Source: Elmis aenea
Taxonomy: Eukaryota; Arthropoda; Insecta; Coleoptera; Elmidae
Assembly: GCA_947652605.1 (NCBI GenBank)
Contig: OX393579.1
Coordinates: 25,007,674-25,071,673 of the forward strand
Direction: 5' to 3'
Length of the DNA: 64,000 nucleotides
The position numbers and the translations under genes were made by a program. Numbering within the stretch: the first letter of the stretch is position 1; the number at the start of each line of letters is the position of its first letter. A model generated the notes under the pieces. It had not been told where the DNA came from and made no database searches. It worked only from the letters and a program-made list of their open reading frames with translations. Below are positions 34,873-44,247 of the stretch, in pieces.

Positions 34873-36515
34873 TTAATAATATATGTCTTGTTCGTACAGA
34901 GGAGCTGAGTGGACGGTTTTTACGACTTCTACAGGAGCAGTGTTTACTACAGCAGGAGCAGCATAGGAGTTTACCACTTCTACGGGAGCGGAGTATGTTT
35001 TCACTACTTCTACTGGAGCAACAGGGGCGACAGGAGCGTACGTGCCAACAGGTCTGGCGGCATAAAGCTGACTGTCAGGTCCTACTGGGAGATTGGTAGC
35101 GGCTACTCGGAAGCCGTTGACTGGATCGGAAATGTAGTGGACAGTTTGAACGATACCGTTGGCGTCAATGTAGGAGTAGCCACCTCTTGTAATACCATCA
35201 GCGGTTTTAGTTTCAGCTTTGGAACTATGAGGTCCCGTGTAGCCGTAAGAATATTGACCTATTTCGTCTTGTGAGTGGTATTGGGAACTAGCAGGTACGT
35301 AGGAAAGAGGCGTTGTGTGGGCGTACGAGGATACAACTGGTGCCGCTACTGCAGGTGATGCAATGGCTAAGTTGGTTTTTACTGGTACTACTGCACCAGC
35401 TAATAATTGTTGAGGAACAGGACCTAAATTGACAGATTGTTCTGCTGCTACAGCAAAATCACGAGCCTTTACAGCATCTACAAAGGCCAAATGTTCAGCC
35501 CTGGCCTTCACAACTTCTGGTAAATCTTGTACTGGAACTGGCAATTGTTCTAAAGGAACTTGATGTACTGATGAGATTGGTACAGCAATTGGATTCGAAT
35601 ATTGAACAACGTTAGCTGCTATAGCAGCGTGTTCAGCTCTGGTAGCTTCGACTTGCGCCAAGTGACTGGCTTTAGCGTAAGCTACTTCCGGTAAATCACG
35701 AGGCAAATTAGTAGCGGCAACTCTGAAGCCATTAATGGGATCAGAAATATAATGTACAGTTTGTAAGATACCAAAGGAGTCTATGTATGAATATCCACCT
35801 CGGGTAACTCCATCTACTGTTTTAGCTTCACTTTTGGTGGCTGTTGGAGTAGCATAACCATAAACGTATTGACCTAATTCATCTTGAGAATGGTATTGAC
35901 TTTGAACTGGGTGGGAATATGGAGTAATGCCAACGGTTACTCCGTATGATGCAACTTGAGAGACTGCCACGAAGGCAAATATGGCCTAAGAAACATAAAT
36001 TTTACATCAAAACAGTTGAATTTGATAAGTCTGTAGCAAGCATTAAGTTTTATTGTATAATTATTATGATTTTTTAAAAAAAATACCTAAGTTTATTTAT
36101 AAAAAAATTAAAAAACTTAAAAAAGAGCGGACTGTTACTTTAAAATAATTAAACAGCAAAGAATTTGTAATTTGTATTCTTTCAAAAATAATAAAAAAAC
36201 TTGATGGCATTGTTGTCAATTAAAAATACTTTATTTCATTGTATAGTTATAAAAATCGTGTAGAAATACTTCAATTATGCTGCCATTATTAGCGATTTAC
36301 GTAAATTACACTTTATTTTACGGCAATACTTGACAGACAAAGTGAAGGTCGCCTTTCTTTGTTACTGTAAGAGCAAAGCCGGATATCTTTAAATTATTAA
36401 AAGAATAAATTTAAAAATGCCTACGTACGGTTGCATGTAATGTAAGGGCATGAGCGCATAAAAAGCAATAAAATCTTACTTAAAAATGTACGTTTCGACT
36501 TACCAGTGCAAACAT
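34873..36515 (-). CDS. Cuticle protein with two RR chitin-binding domains, two exons, complete
   Basis: A secreted structural protein of the exoskeleton; RR (Chitin_bind_4) domains bind chitin fibres. Exons 36515-36504 (MFAL) and 35985-34873 join in phase 0 across a 518-bp GT-AG intron, giving 374 residues. The signal peptide MFALAIFAFVAVSQVAS spans the junction. Domain 1 is at about 33-99 (YHSQDELGQYVYGY ... TRGGYSYIDSFGILQTVHY) and domain 2 at about 238-304 (YHSQDEIGQYSYGY ... TRGGYSYIDANGIVQTVHY). They are so alike that an internal duplication is clear. Each domain ends in NGFRVAATNLP. Between them are Ala-rich LPEV.KA..HLA segments; the tail has APVEVV repeats. The annotation does not force RR-1 or RR-2. 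Strand-opposite open frames here are shadows. Confidence 0.93.
36504..36515 (-). CDS. Cuticle gene 1, exon 1 (first four codons)
   Basis: ATG TTT GCA CTG followed by the GTAAGT donor (complement 36498-36503). It encodes the first four residues of the signal peptide; splicing to 35985 gives a continuous hydrophobic core. The same four-codon arrangement is seen in the cuticle gene at 44.2-46.2 kb. Confidence 0.85.
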
Positions 36516-36588
36516 GTTTTTGCGCTTCTACGTCGAGAACTCGCAATAACTAAAACTATTATACATATAATGAATATGCCTTTATGAG

Positions 36589-36597
36589 TATATATAC
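36589..36597 (-). promoter_or_regulatory. TATA box of cuticle gene 1
   Basis: The minus strand reads GTATATATA about 75 bases upstream of the start codon, placing transcription start near 36560-36565. A match to the Ftz-f1 consensus YCAAGGYCR (tcaaggccg) lies at 36723-36731. Confidence 0.55.
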
Positions 36598-36722
36598 CTG
36601 GCCACGCCTATTTTCCTTATATACATAGTTACTACGCATTAATTGTGACAACTTGCTGAACAATATAGTTAATTTTGAAAGTATCTTAAAGGTGCCTCCA
36701 CCCGGACATCATTTGTTAAATT

Positions 36723-36731
36723 TCAAGGCCG
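36723..36731 (+). promoter_or_regulatory. Putative Ftz-f1 site upstream of cuticle gene 1
   Basis: tcaaggccg fits YCAAGGYCR at every position and lies about 125 bases upstream of the TATA box. The nuclear receptor beta-FTZ-F1 is a known stage-specific activator of insect cuticle genes. A single motif match, so only suggestive. Confidence 0.35.
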
Positions 36732-36739
36732 ATTTTTGG

Positions 36740-37860
36740 TCGCGCTGAGGTTCCATGAAAGTGCAATTAAATTTAAACAAGATATAGGCAAATGGTAGGC
36801 GAAATATTTATTGGCTTTTGGCAAAAACAACACAATTTGTATGCATAAAAATTAAAGAGCAGTAGCAGCTAAGAATTTTTGCGATTTGAAAAACGCGATT
36901 AATGCATTCGATCAAGGATACTTCCTGTAAGTAAATGGATTGGACTGCGATATTTTGGAAGTTGTTTTTACAACGTTAAAGAATATGTATCTATGAAAAA
37001 GAGGTTTGATCTAGTACGCGCGATGCTTCACACATACACATCGACGTAAGAATGTGATGTGAGTGATTTTTTGGCGGTGGAGAATTTCACTCTCAGGAAA
37101 TTGGTAATTGTACTGAAACCTGTACTGATTGATATTGAATTATTCAAATAAGTGGTTCAAGGTTTGCAGGTCTCTGTCAGGCAGGCGCTCAGCACAAGAC
37201 TTAAGCATGAAGTATCTTGATTTCTTCGTAAAATGTCGGCCACGCCCGACGTTAATTATTCAATATTCTTTATATTCCTATAGTGGAATGCCACTTTAAT
37301 ATACTGAGTGTCTCAATATCAATAGATATTGCTTATTTTTGGATGCATGAATGCGGTTAAACTCTTAAACTAGAACAAAACTGTTATACTTCATCAACCA
37401 AAATATGAAAAGAAATTGCCATAGCGGTCGTGATTGAGCAGTTATTCAAGTAAATAGTTTTATTTCTAAACTTCACATACAAAAACATTGAAAATATAAA
37501 AATATTTTTTTAAAGAAGCTTTTTGTACGCTATAGAATATAGATCTTTGTGTTTAAGACCGCTATCAGCTTCCTTAATTGTCGATTTTTTTTAACCAAAA
37601 TTCTTTATGTTGCTATGTTGAAATCGTTCACAAAATTTTAAAAATGATCTTAGGTTAATAAATAAGGTTTTTATTAAATCAATAGAAAGCAAAGTTTTAA
37701 CTAGCTATTGGCGTATGTTGAAAAATAACTTTAAGGAATCTATAAACAGAGAGATTTCATTGAATCAGAATTGCTATGAGAAACAAAATTTATCTAAAAT
37801 ATAATAAAATTTCAAAAAATTTAGGTTTTTGAGTCAAACTTAAAAAATAGTTTTCCAGTA
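36740..37860. other. Intergenic DNA upstream of cuticle gene 1
   Basis: No gene recognised. Somewhat more mixed composition at about 36680-37260 than further on, but no structure identified. Confidence 0.45.
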
Positions 37861-37937
37861 ATTCTTCTTCTTCTTACATCTATTAGACCGTTACCCTTTC
37901 GGGTGTAAGGCCTCGCCTATCTACCCTCACGGGTGAA

Positions 37938-38079
37938 ATGGTGCCTATCCACGTGAGAGTAAACTACTCTCGATAGCAGCGTCGCCAAGGATACAGCCAA
38001 TCGCGAGTTACTCTCAGGGGCTGTATACTTGGGGACGCTGCTATCGAGAGTAGTTTACTCTCACGTAGATAGGCACCAT
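37938..38079. mobile_element. 142-bp hairpin MITE, copy 2
   Basis: Same length and arms as the copy at 6660-6801 (atggtgcctatccacgtgag at the left, its complement at the right) with a few substitutions, such as gtatacttgggg in the right arm. The loop reads as the reverse complement of the loop in copy 1, so the two insertions lie in opposite orientation. Flanks do not show a convincing target duplication. Confidence 0.85.
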
Positions 38080-38270
38080 AAGGCATTGGGTGGAGTTGAG
38101 TTTTCTTATTTCTTTCCCATGTCCTTTTTCATTGATTGTGTCATTTCCGATATCTGCTTGTTATCTTTTCTTATTTATTATTTTTACATTTATTTTCTTT
38201 CTCCTGTCCTTTTTCTTTGCCTGGGTCTTTGTCCTAATATTTCTGTTATTCTCTGTCAGTTTTTTGAAGG

Positions 38271-38800
38271 TTATTGGTTGGTTGTTGTTTTATTTACTTT
38301 CAGCTTTTCCTGCTCCCTGTCCCATCTCCATTCTTTTCCATCTACTGTGATTTTTTGATATCCTGTTTTCGTTGTTCTCCCTTTCTGTCTCTCTTCTTCC
38401 GCTATTTGTTTTAACTTCTTTTGAATTTCCAGTTCCTCCTTAGTCATTTCGTTGTTTATATAAATTTTTTCTTGAAGTTGTTTTAAATTATACTTGTTTT
38501 TCATTACCGTTCCTTTTTCTAGTGGTTTGTATAGTTCTAGCTTACATGATTCTGTTCCTATCTGTATGGCGTTTTTAATTTGAACTTTTATACCGGTTCC
38601 TCTTTCAATAAGGTGTTCGAATTCCTGTATAAGGTTTGCTTTGTTATCGGTTTTTGTCTCCATGCCTATCACAACGATATTGTTTTTGGTTCTATCTTTT
38701 TCCAATCTTCTAACTTTATCTTCTACGGATTTTTTCTTCTCTTTTATTATCTTTTCCAGTAATGAACTAATTTTATGCCGAATTTTTATGTGTATAGTAG
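38271..38800 (-). pseudogene. LINE ORF1-like fragment
   Basis: An open minus-strand frame with a Lys/Glu-rich coiled-coil-like start (EKIIKEKKKSVEDKVRRLEK) followed by TKNNIVVIGMETKTDNKA, LIERGTGIKVQIKNAIQIG, EKIYINNEMTKEELEIQKKL and GYQKITVDGKEWRW. This order (coiled coil, NNIVI-G block, INNEMTKEE block) is that of the nucleic-acid-binding ORF1 or N-terminal part of insect non-LTR elements. The frame is open upstream of the first possible start, and no full-length protein can be drawn. Confidence 0.65.
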
Positions 38801-38809
38801 CTAAAGCAA

Positions 38810-39390
38810 GCTACTTATCAAGCAGAAAAACTTGCCAACATTTTTTTTTTAAATCGGTCTACCTGTAAATAAATCCAATAAACATGCTAACTAACGGTCT
38901 TATTTATTTTTCAATTTGTTTTGTGAAGCAACTACTTTACACAAAAATATTATTGAATTAGTGACAATGTTAAAGCAATAATGATTATTAGGTCAAAGTT
39001 GCGTCTCCCTTTTCCATATTAATTTGTTGTTCTAAAACACGTCCCGTTTCACACTTGTGACTTGTTTTAATAGTTTTTCCTTTCATTTTTTGGCGCCTCC
39101 CTTCAGGTGTTTGGCGCCCCCATTGCGAACGCGTCTCAAAGCTTGAGGATCATTGTCTTAAGGAAACTTTTTAGCAGTTAATTCAGCAATTTCATTATTC
39201 AAACGGAATACTCAAAAATATTCTTTATTTTTCGATTACTGATAGGGGCGATTAAGATAAAATCATTGCAGTTGAAATAAAACTAACTTAATTTGTTTAC
39301 ATTTTACACTTGTTTTTCATCGCTACATTTAATGACATGAAAAAAAAAATTATACTTTTTTTTGCAGTTATTATTCAAATTGCACTAATA
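38810..39390. other. Intergenic DNA with a GC-richer patch
   Basis: No gene. At 39090-39125 the phrase ttggcgcctcccttcaggtg is followed by tttggcgcccccattgcgaa, a short duplication unlike the surroundings, probably an old repeat fragment. Confidence 0.4.
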
Positions 39391-39392
39391 TA

Positions 39393-40284
39393 TAGGGTGA
39401 ATATTATGTTCCAGACCGATGTTGTTTTTGAATAACCCGGAAATGAATTACATTTTTTTAAATTTGGATTTTTTTATTCAACAGTAGGCTTATGACAATT
39501 ATGTATGGAATATGACATCGCTCAAGTGACCACCTCTGACAGCGTTACAAATGCCTGTTCTTTAATCATATTTTTCATGACATTCTCGCACGTTTCGCGT
39601 CTTATTTCCGCAATTTCATGTCGAATATTGTCCTGAAGCATTGAAATTGTTGTTGGTTTATTAGCGTAGACTTTTCCTTTCAGGTACTTCCACAGAAAAT
39701 AGTCGGGTGACGTTAAATCGGGTGATCGCGGGAGCCATTTGACATTTAGTAATTGGCAGTCTTAAAGAGTAGTCAATTACAATTTATTATGGAGCATCTG
39801 ACGCCTCAACAACGTGTTAAAGTCATTAAAACATTTTATCTAAATAATCGTTCAATTGTGAATACGCGAAGAAAACTGCGTGATTTTTTTGGACTTCATC
39901 ATGTGCCATGCAAATCAACGATTCAACGTATAGTAGACTGGCCCCCGCGATCACCCGATTTAACGTCACCCGACTATTTTCTGTGGGAGTACCTGAAAGG
40001 AAAAGTCTACGCTAATAAACCAACAACAATTCCAATGCTTCAGGACAATATTCGACATGAAATTGCGGAAATAACACGCGAAACGTGCGAGAATGTCGTG
40101 AAAAATATTATTAAAAGAACAGACATTTGTAACGCTGCCAGAGGTGATCACTTAAGCGATGTCATATTCCATACATAATCGTCATAAGCCTACTGTTGAA
40201 TAAAAAAATCCAAATTTAAAAAAATGTGATTCATTTCGGGGTTATTCAAAAACAACATCGGCCTGGAACATAATATTCACCCTG
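39393..40284. mobile_element. Self-inverted mariner-type derivative, 892 bp
   Basis: TA flanks at 39391-39392 and 40285-40286. The ends TAGGGTGAATATTATGTTCC and (complement) CAGGGTGAATATTATGTTCC continue into inverted arms of about 345 bp (39393-39736 and 39939-40284). Both arms contain the 3' third of the same transposase gene. The 202-bp centre holds the N-terminal part. The structure implies that an internal region was replaced by an inverted copy of the right half. Confidence 0.88.
39789..40178 (+). pseudogene. Internally deleted mariner/Tc1-type transposase
   Basis: From ATG at 39789 the frame gives an N-terminal helix-turn-helix-like segment (LTPQQRVKVIKTFYLNNRSI ... CKSTIQRIVD), then jumps directly to WPPRSPDLTSPDYFLWEYLK, the region around the third catalytic acidic residue, and on to the C-terminus. 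The first two catalytic aspartates and everything between are gone, so no active transposase is made. The left arm encodes the same C-terminal part on the minus strand (39735 to about 39520). Confidence 0.8.
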
Positions 40285-40339
40285 TATTATTATATCCATA
40301 ATTTTTACTGCTACTTTAAAATGCAAATATGTCTATATT

Positions 40340-42426
40340 CAGAGCTGGGCATTACTTAAGTATTTTTTTACTTCAGTACTCTTTCAAGTACTTTTCCGGT
40401 ACTTAACACTTGTACTGCAGTACATTTTAAAATTAGTTACTTAGGATTTGAATCTCAAGTACTTCGGTGAAAATATTGGTACATTTTACTTGTATTAGTA
40501 CTTCAGTACCACAAAAATCACTTAAGTACTTTGTAAAATACTGCAGTACAGTACAAAGTACTTAAGTACTTTTAGTAAACACAAGTACTTTTAAGATATT
40601 AAGTTTTATAAGATAGGAACTGTGGTTTTCAACATGTTAAAAGTTAAAACTGGTCTAAAGTTTTTAAAACAACCCGCATTGGGGCGCCATAGAATAGGTA
40701 CAGTTTAGGGATTGTAAATTTACCGACTTTTTGAATTACCGGTAATTCGGTAAAATTTTCAACCAAAACCGGTTTACCGGTAATTTACCGGTAAATTATA
40801 ATATTATATGTACATATAGATATAATTGTTTTTTTTTTAGATTTTCGCGGTTACTAACATTTTTAATATAATTTTCGGAGTTTATCCGCGTATCCCTATA
40901 GGGAGAGCTTGCCGAAACGTCGAGCCAATTTAAATATTACGCGGATAAACTCCGAAAACCATATTAAAAATATATATATTTATTTAGTATGTAACTGATT
41001 GGGATAGCCTAAACTATCACAATCAGTTTCATACAATATATCAGTTAAGAGCCATCAACGTAAATTTTTTTATGTAATAATAATAATATAATTCAATATA
41101 AAATAAGAGTACACAGGGTGTTCTTTTCCATGGGACACTATTGCTATCTCCGTAAATAATGAATATACAAGGTTGGTTAAATGGGACAAAAGTTAGCTAT
41201 TTAGGAGTGTATTTTAAACAAGATCTTGTTTTGTTTAAAAATTCCATGGCTTGCGTGATTTAACGGAAAAACCGAAATCAATCAAAATTTTTAAACTTAA
41301 TTATCTCGGGTATTGTTGCGAATACACAAAAACGCCAAAAGAAAAATGTTTTGTAGACTTAGTTTGACATAAGAAGACGATAGTCAGATATTTATTTATA
41401 AATTACCGTGCGAGATATTTGACAGAGAAGTGAGTAAACAATCATATTCCATTTGTATCTATTTTCCCCTTATTTTTTCTCCTTGAAAATAAGTCAATAT
41501 TCTTTTTTGATTATTTGATTTAGATTTTTATCATTATTGGAAAAATATTGTAAAATTACCGGAATTACCGGTAAAAAATTGGCAAATTACCGGTAAAATT
41601 TGAAGGGCCTTTTTTGCGATTTACCGGTAAACCGGTTTACCGGTTTACCGGTATTACAATCCCTAGTACAGTTGAAAAGGTTGTTTGTGTAGTAATACGG
41701 ACAACAGTTTTATTAAATAAAACTTAAACTCTTTGAGGTAAGACTTATCCTACAACATTTATTGTGTTATATTGTGAACAATTCTTTCATTTTTAACCCT
41801 AAATTACTAAAATGTGTATAATTAATTACTAATTCCAACCATGTATATTTTTCTTGTACGTCTCATGTATTTTGAAGTTTAGCAGAAATGCTCATAGCAA
41901 ATGTGCTGTAGTGTCGCTCTTATCATTATATTAATGGAAAAACTAAACGTTTTCGAAATTAATTAACAGTATTGTGAAACCCATATAAGCACATCTGTAG
42001 ACTACTCCTAATATATTATGCGTTCAGTATACACTGTGTCACAAAAATAACGCCACAAATGGCAATTGAGGTATCGTTTTTATAAAAATGTAAAAGAAAG
42101 TTTTTGCATTACTAGGAAATTAATTTTAAACAAATCTGTTTTAGTCTACCACACAAAGCGTGTTCAAAAAATCTAAATATACATTTTCGCGTCGTAAACT
42201 GCCAGAAATGTGCAATTTAGAGAAAAATGTCATAAGAAAACGGTTCAAAATACATTTTTAATTTTACCTGTGCAAAATTTTGAACTGTTTTTTTAATAAA
42301 ACAAGTACTTGTACTTAAGAATCAGTACTTTTAAAAATAACGGTACTGGTACTTGTGATCCAAGTACTTGTCATAAGTAGGTACTTAATACTTAAGTAAT
42401 TTTTGGCCAGTACTTGCCCAGCTCTC
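40340..42426. mobile_element. hAT-like element with AAGTACTT-rich ends, 2087 bp
   Basis: A perfect 8-bp target duplication, TCTATATT, flanks it at 40332-40339 and 42427-42434. Termini are CAGAGCTGGGC and, in complement, GAGAGCTGGGC. Both subterminal regions are packed with AAGTACTT/AGTACTT motifs in both orientations. No transposase frame; non-autonomous. Its interior is interrupted by a second element at 40706-41665. Confidence 0.87.
40706..41665. mobile_element. Nested hAT-like element with ACCGGTAA-rich ends, 960 bp
   Basis: A perfect 8-bp target duplication, GTACAGTT, at 40698-40705 and 41666-41673. Termini are TAGGGATTGTAA at the left and its complement at the right. Both ends carry many copies of TTTACCGGTAAA-type motifs. 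Inside lies a hairpin at about 40858-40975 (cggagtttatccgcgta and complement) and a CAGGGTGTTC start at about 41117. No coding potential. Inserted into the element at 40340-42426, hence younger than it. Confidence 0.87.
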
Positions 42427-42434
42427 TCTATATT

Positions 42435-43559
42435 ACGTCTAATTAAAATAAAAAAAGTATTTAAATAATGGTTCCCAAACAAACAAAACTGTATCTATAT
42501 ACCAGTTAGGTTAGCAACTGGAGAACAAAGAGTTGTTTTAATAATGTGTTTTTGAGTTCACAATCACTCAAAAAGAAAAATATAGCTCAAAAAACTGATT
42601 AGAATTTTATTTAGAATTTCCTCATACCTTCTAGAATTATCATTGCAGTATTCATCATCAAATTACGTAGCTTTACCCCATTTCAACTTACTTCGTAACT
42701 TATAAGATGAGCGAGAACCCCATGTTAAGCCTTGAATTTGGGACGCCCTGTATATATTTAATTTAATTAACGAATCAATCGTTTCATTTTAAATAAACTC
42801 GCCGTCCGCGGCCTTGAGGAATGAAACTTAATAATTTCTAATTTCTCACCAAGTTACATCATTTAATTTTGTTATCACAACTCGTGCGTAAATGAAATTG
42901 TAAGTGAAATGCAACCACATACTTCGAATTTAGTATTGTTATGTTCTGTTCCAGTACGTATTCTTATTTTACCGCCGTCAAACTGACGTAAAGTTTTAAT
43001 GGCCGCGCACACAAAAGCTTATTAAATAAAAGTCCAACGCAATGATGATTACGCGCTTTATTAACCAAGTCAACAATAATTAGTAACAGGTGCTTCGCAT
43101 TATCCCACATCAGTGTGGGAGACGCAAGAGTCGTGGGCATGCACAACCATGGTAACACCGTGGCACGGAAAATATTTTTCTTTCAAAACAAAACTCGTCG
43201 CTCGTTACATATTTTTAAATATGAGGCACATTTTGTAACTGAGAGAAGCAATTTAAATTTTTGCAGAATTACTTAACACCTCGGTGCGTTATAGTAAAAC
43301 TTAATTTTACATAATATTAATTTTTGTTCTTTGTATTATGTGAAATAAATAATCCATTGGTCAGCAAATATTTTAATAATTCTTAAATACGTTATGTATT
43401 ATTCTTATACAACTTCTTAAAACAATGCTCGCAAGTTATTCCGATTTTTAATGGTTTCAGTGATAGTTTGCGTAACTTGTTTTTACAAAAATGTCAAACT
43501 TTTAAGTAAAAGATTTTAAAGGATGTTTTGTTTATTTAAAAATATATTTATAAAATGCT
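42435..43559. other. Intergenic DNA
   Basis: No gene supported. The stretch 42955-43165 is GC-richer than its neighbours, with a stem tcccacatcagtgtggga and an open minus frame of 64 codons without a domain. The phrase gggacgccctgtatat at about 42740 looks like one end of a lost TA element. Confidence 0.4.
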
Positions 43560-43567
43560 ACCTAGGA

Positions 43568-43833
43568 CAGTGGCGTAGGCAGGAGTCAGGGGGATCAGAT
43601 CGCCCCCATAGGTTCGCAATAAGTCGTTATAGAACTGGAAAACTGGAAATTTTGTGCTAAAAAAAGGTTAATCTCTTTTTACCGTTTATTAACCCCCTCC
43701 CCCATGATGAAACCATCAAACATCCTGCTGCAAAAAAACTTAAAAAGAGAGTGATAACCATCTAAAAAATAGGTACCCAGCTCTGTTTACGTTTATCAAC
43801 CCCCCCCATGGAAGCATCCTGCGTACGCCACTG
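43568..43833. mobile_element. hAT-like MITE, 266 bp
   Basis: A perfect 8-bp target duplication, ACCTAGGA, at 43560-43567 and 43834-43841. Termini CAGTGGCGTAGGCAGGA and, in complement, CAGTGGCGTACGCAGGA give a 17-bp inverted repeat with one mismatch. Non-coding. Confidence 0.88.
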
Positions 43834-44088
43834 ACCTAGGATACAAATATTTGACAAGAATTTCATTTGAATAGTCTTTTGTTAACAAAATGCACGATGC
43901 TAGACTATTATTCAGATATTTTGATTTGTACCATGTACAATTATTTTGATCCAGTTTCTCCACAACACACCATGTATAGTTTTACGCTAAATTAAATAAG
44001 TAATATCGCTTTTAAATACTCTCCAGCAGGTAATAATTAATGATGTTTTAAAATAAAACAAACGTCTTGTACAAATAGTTTACTAATT

Positions 44089-44098
44089 TTTATTTATT
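44089..44098 (-). terminator. Polyadenylation signals of cuticle gene 2
   Basis: The minus strand reads AATAAATAAA, two overlapping hexamers about 150 bases beyond the stop codon. Confidence 0.55.
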
Positions 44099-44247
44099 GT
44101 TGTAAATTTTGTTTTTCTATTTTTACAATGGTAACAAAAACTAAATTTACATCGTTTGGCACTGTACATAGCTCCAAAAATTACAATACTCATAATTTAT
44201 CGAGCTATGACATTGCTCAGTCGCTGATGACACTAAGAAGTGAAAAT

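Larger units (their letters stand above)
37862..38806 (-). mobile_element. LINE fragment (ORF1 part and 3' end) with inserted hairpin MITE
   Basis: On the minus strand an ORF1-like segment (38800-38271) is followed by a 3' end reading accgaaaggg-type sequence and a GAAGAAGAAGAA tail at 37862-37878. The polymerase region is missing, so the copy is internally deleted. The same 3' signature (caccgaaagg ... agaag) ends the LINE fragment at 53.04 kb, which suggests the same family. A 142-bp hairpin MITE sits inside at 37938-38079. Confidence 0.65.

Noticed and set aside
34909..35274. 121-codon plus-strand open frame over cuticle gene 1
   Set aside because: Shadow of the biased minus-strand coding sequence, which has a signal peptide, RR domains and splice sites.
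38029..38868. Plus-strand hydrophobic frames rich in F, L and S
   Set aside because: Opposite strand of the Lys/Glu-rich LINE ORF1 fragment, which gives such patterns automatically.
39753..39788. Upstream extension of the mariner-type frame
   Set aside because: It begins at TTG in the junction between arm and loop; ATG at 39789 starts the recognisable transposase N-terminus.
42964..43158. 64-codon minus-strand frame in a GC-richer patch
   Set aside because: No domain, no splice context and no signal peptide; composition alone is not enough.
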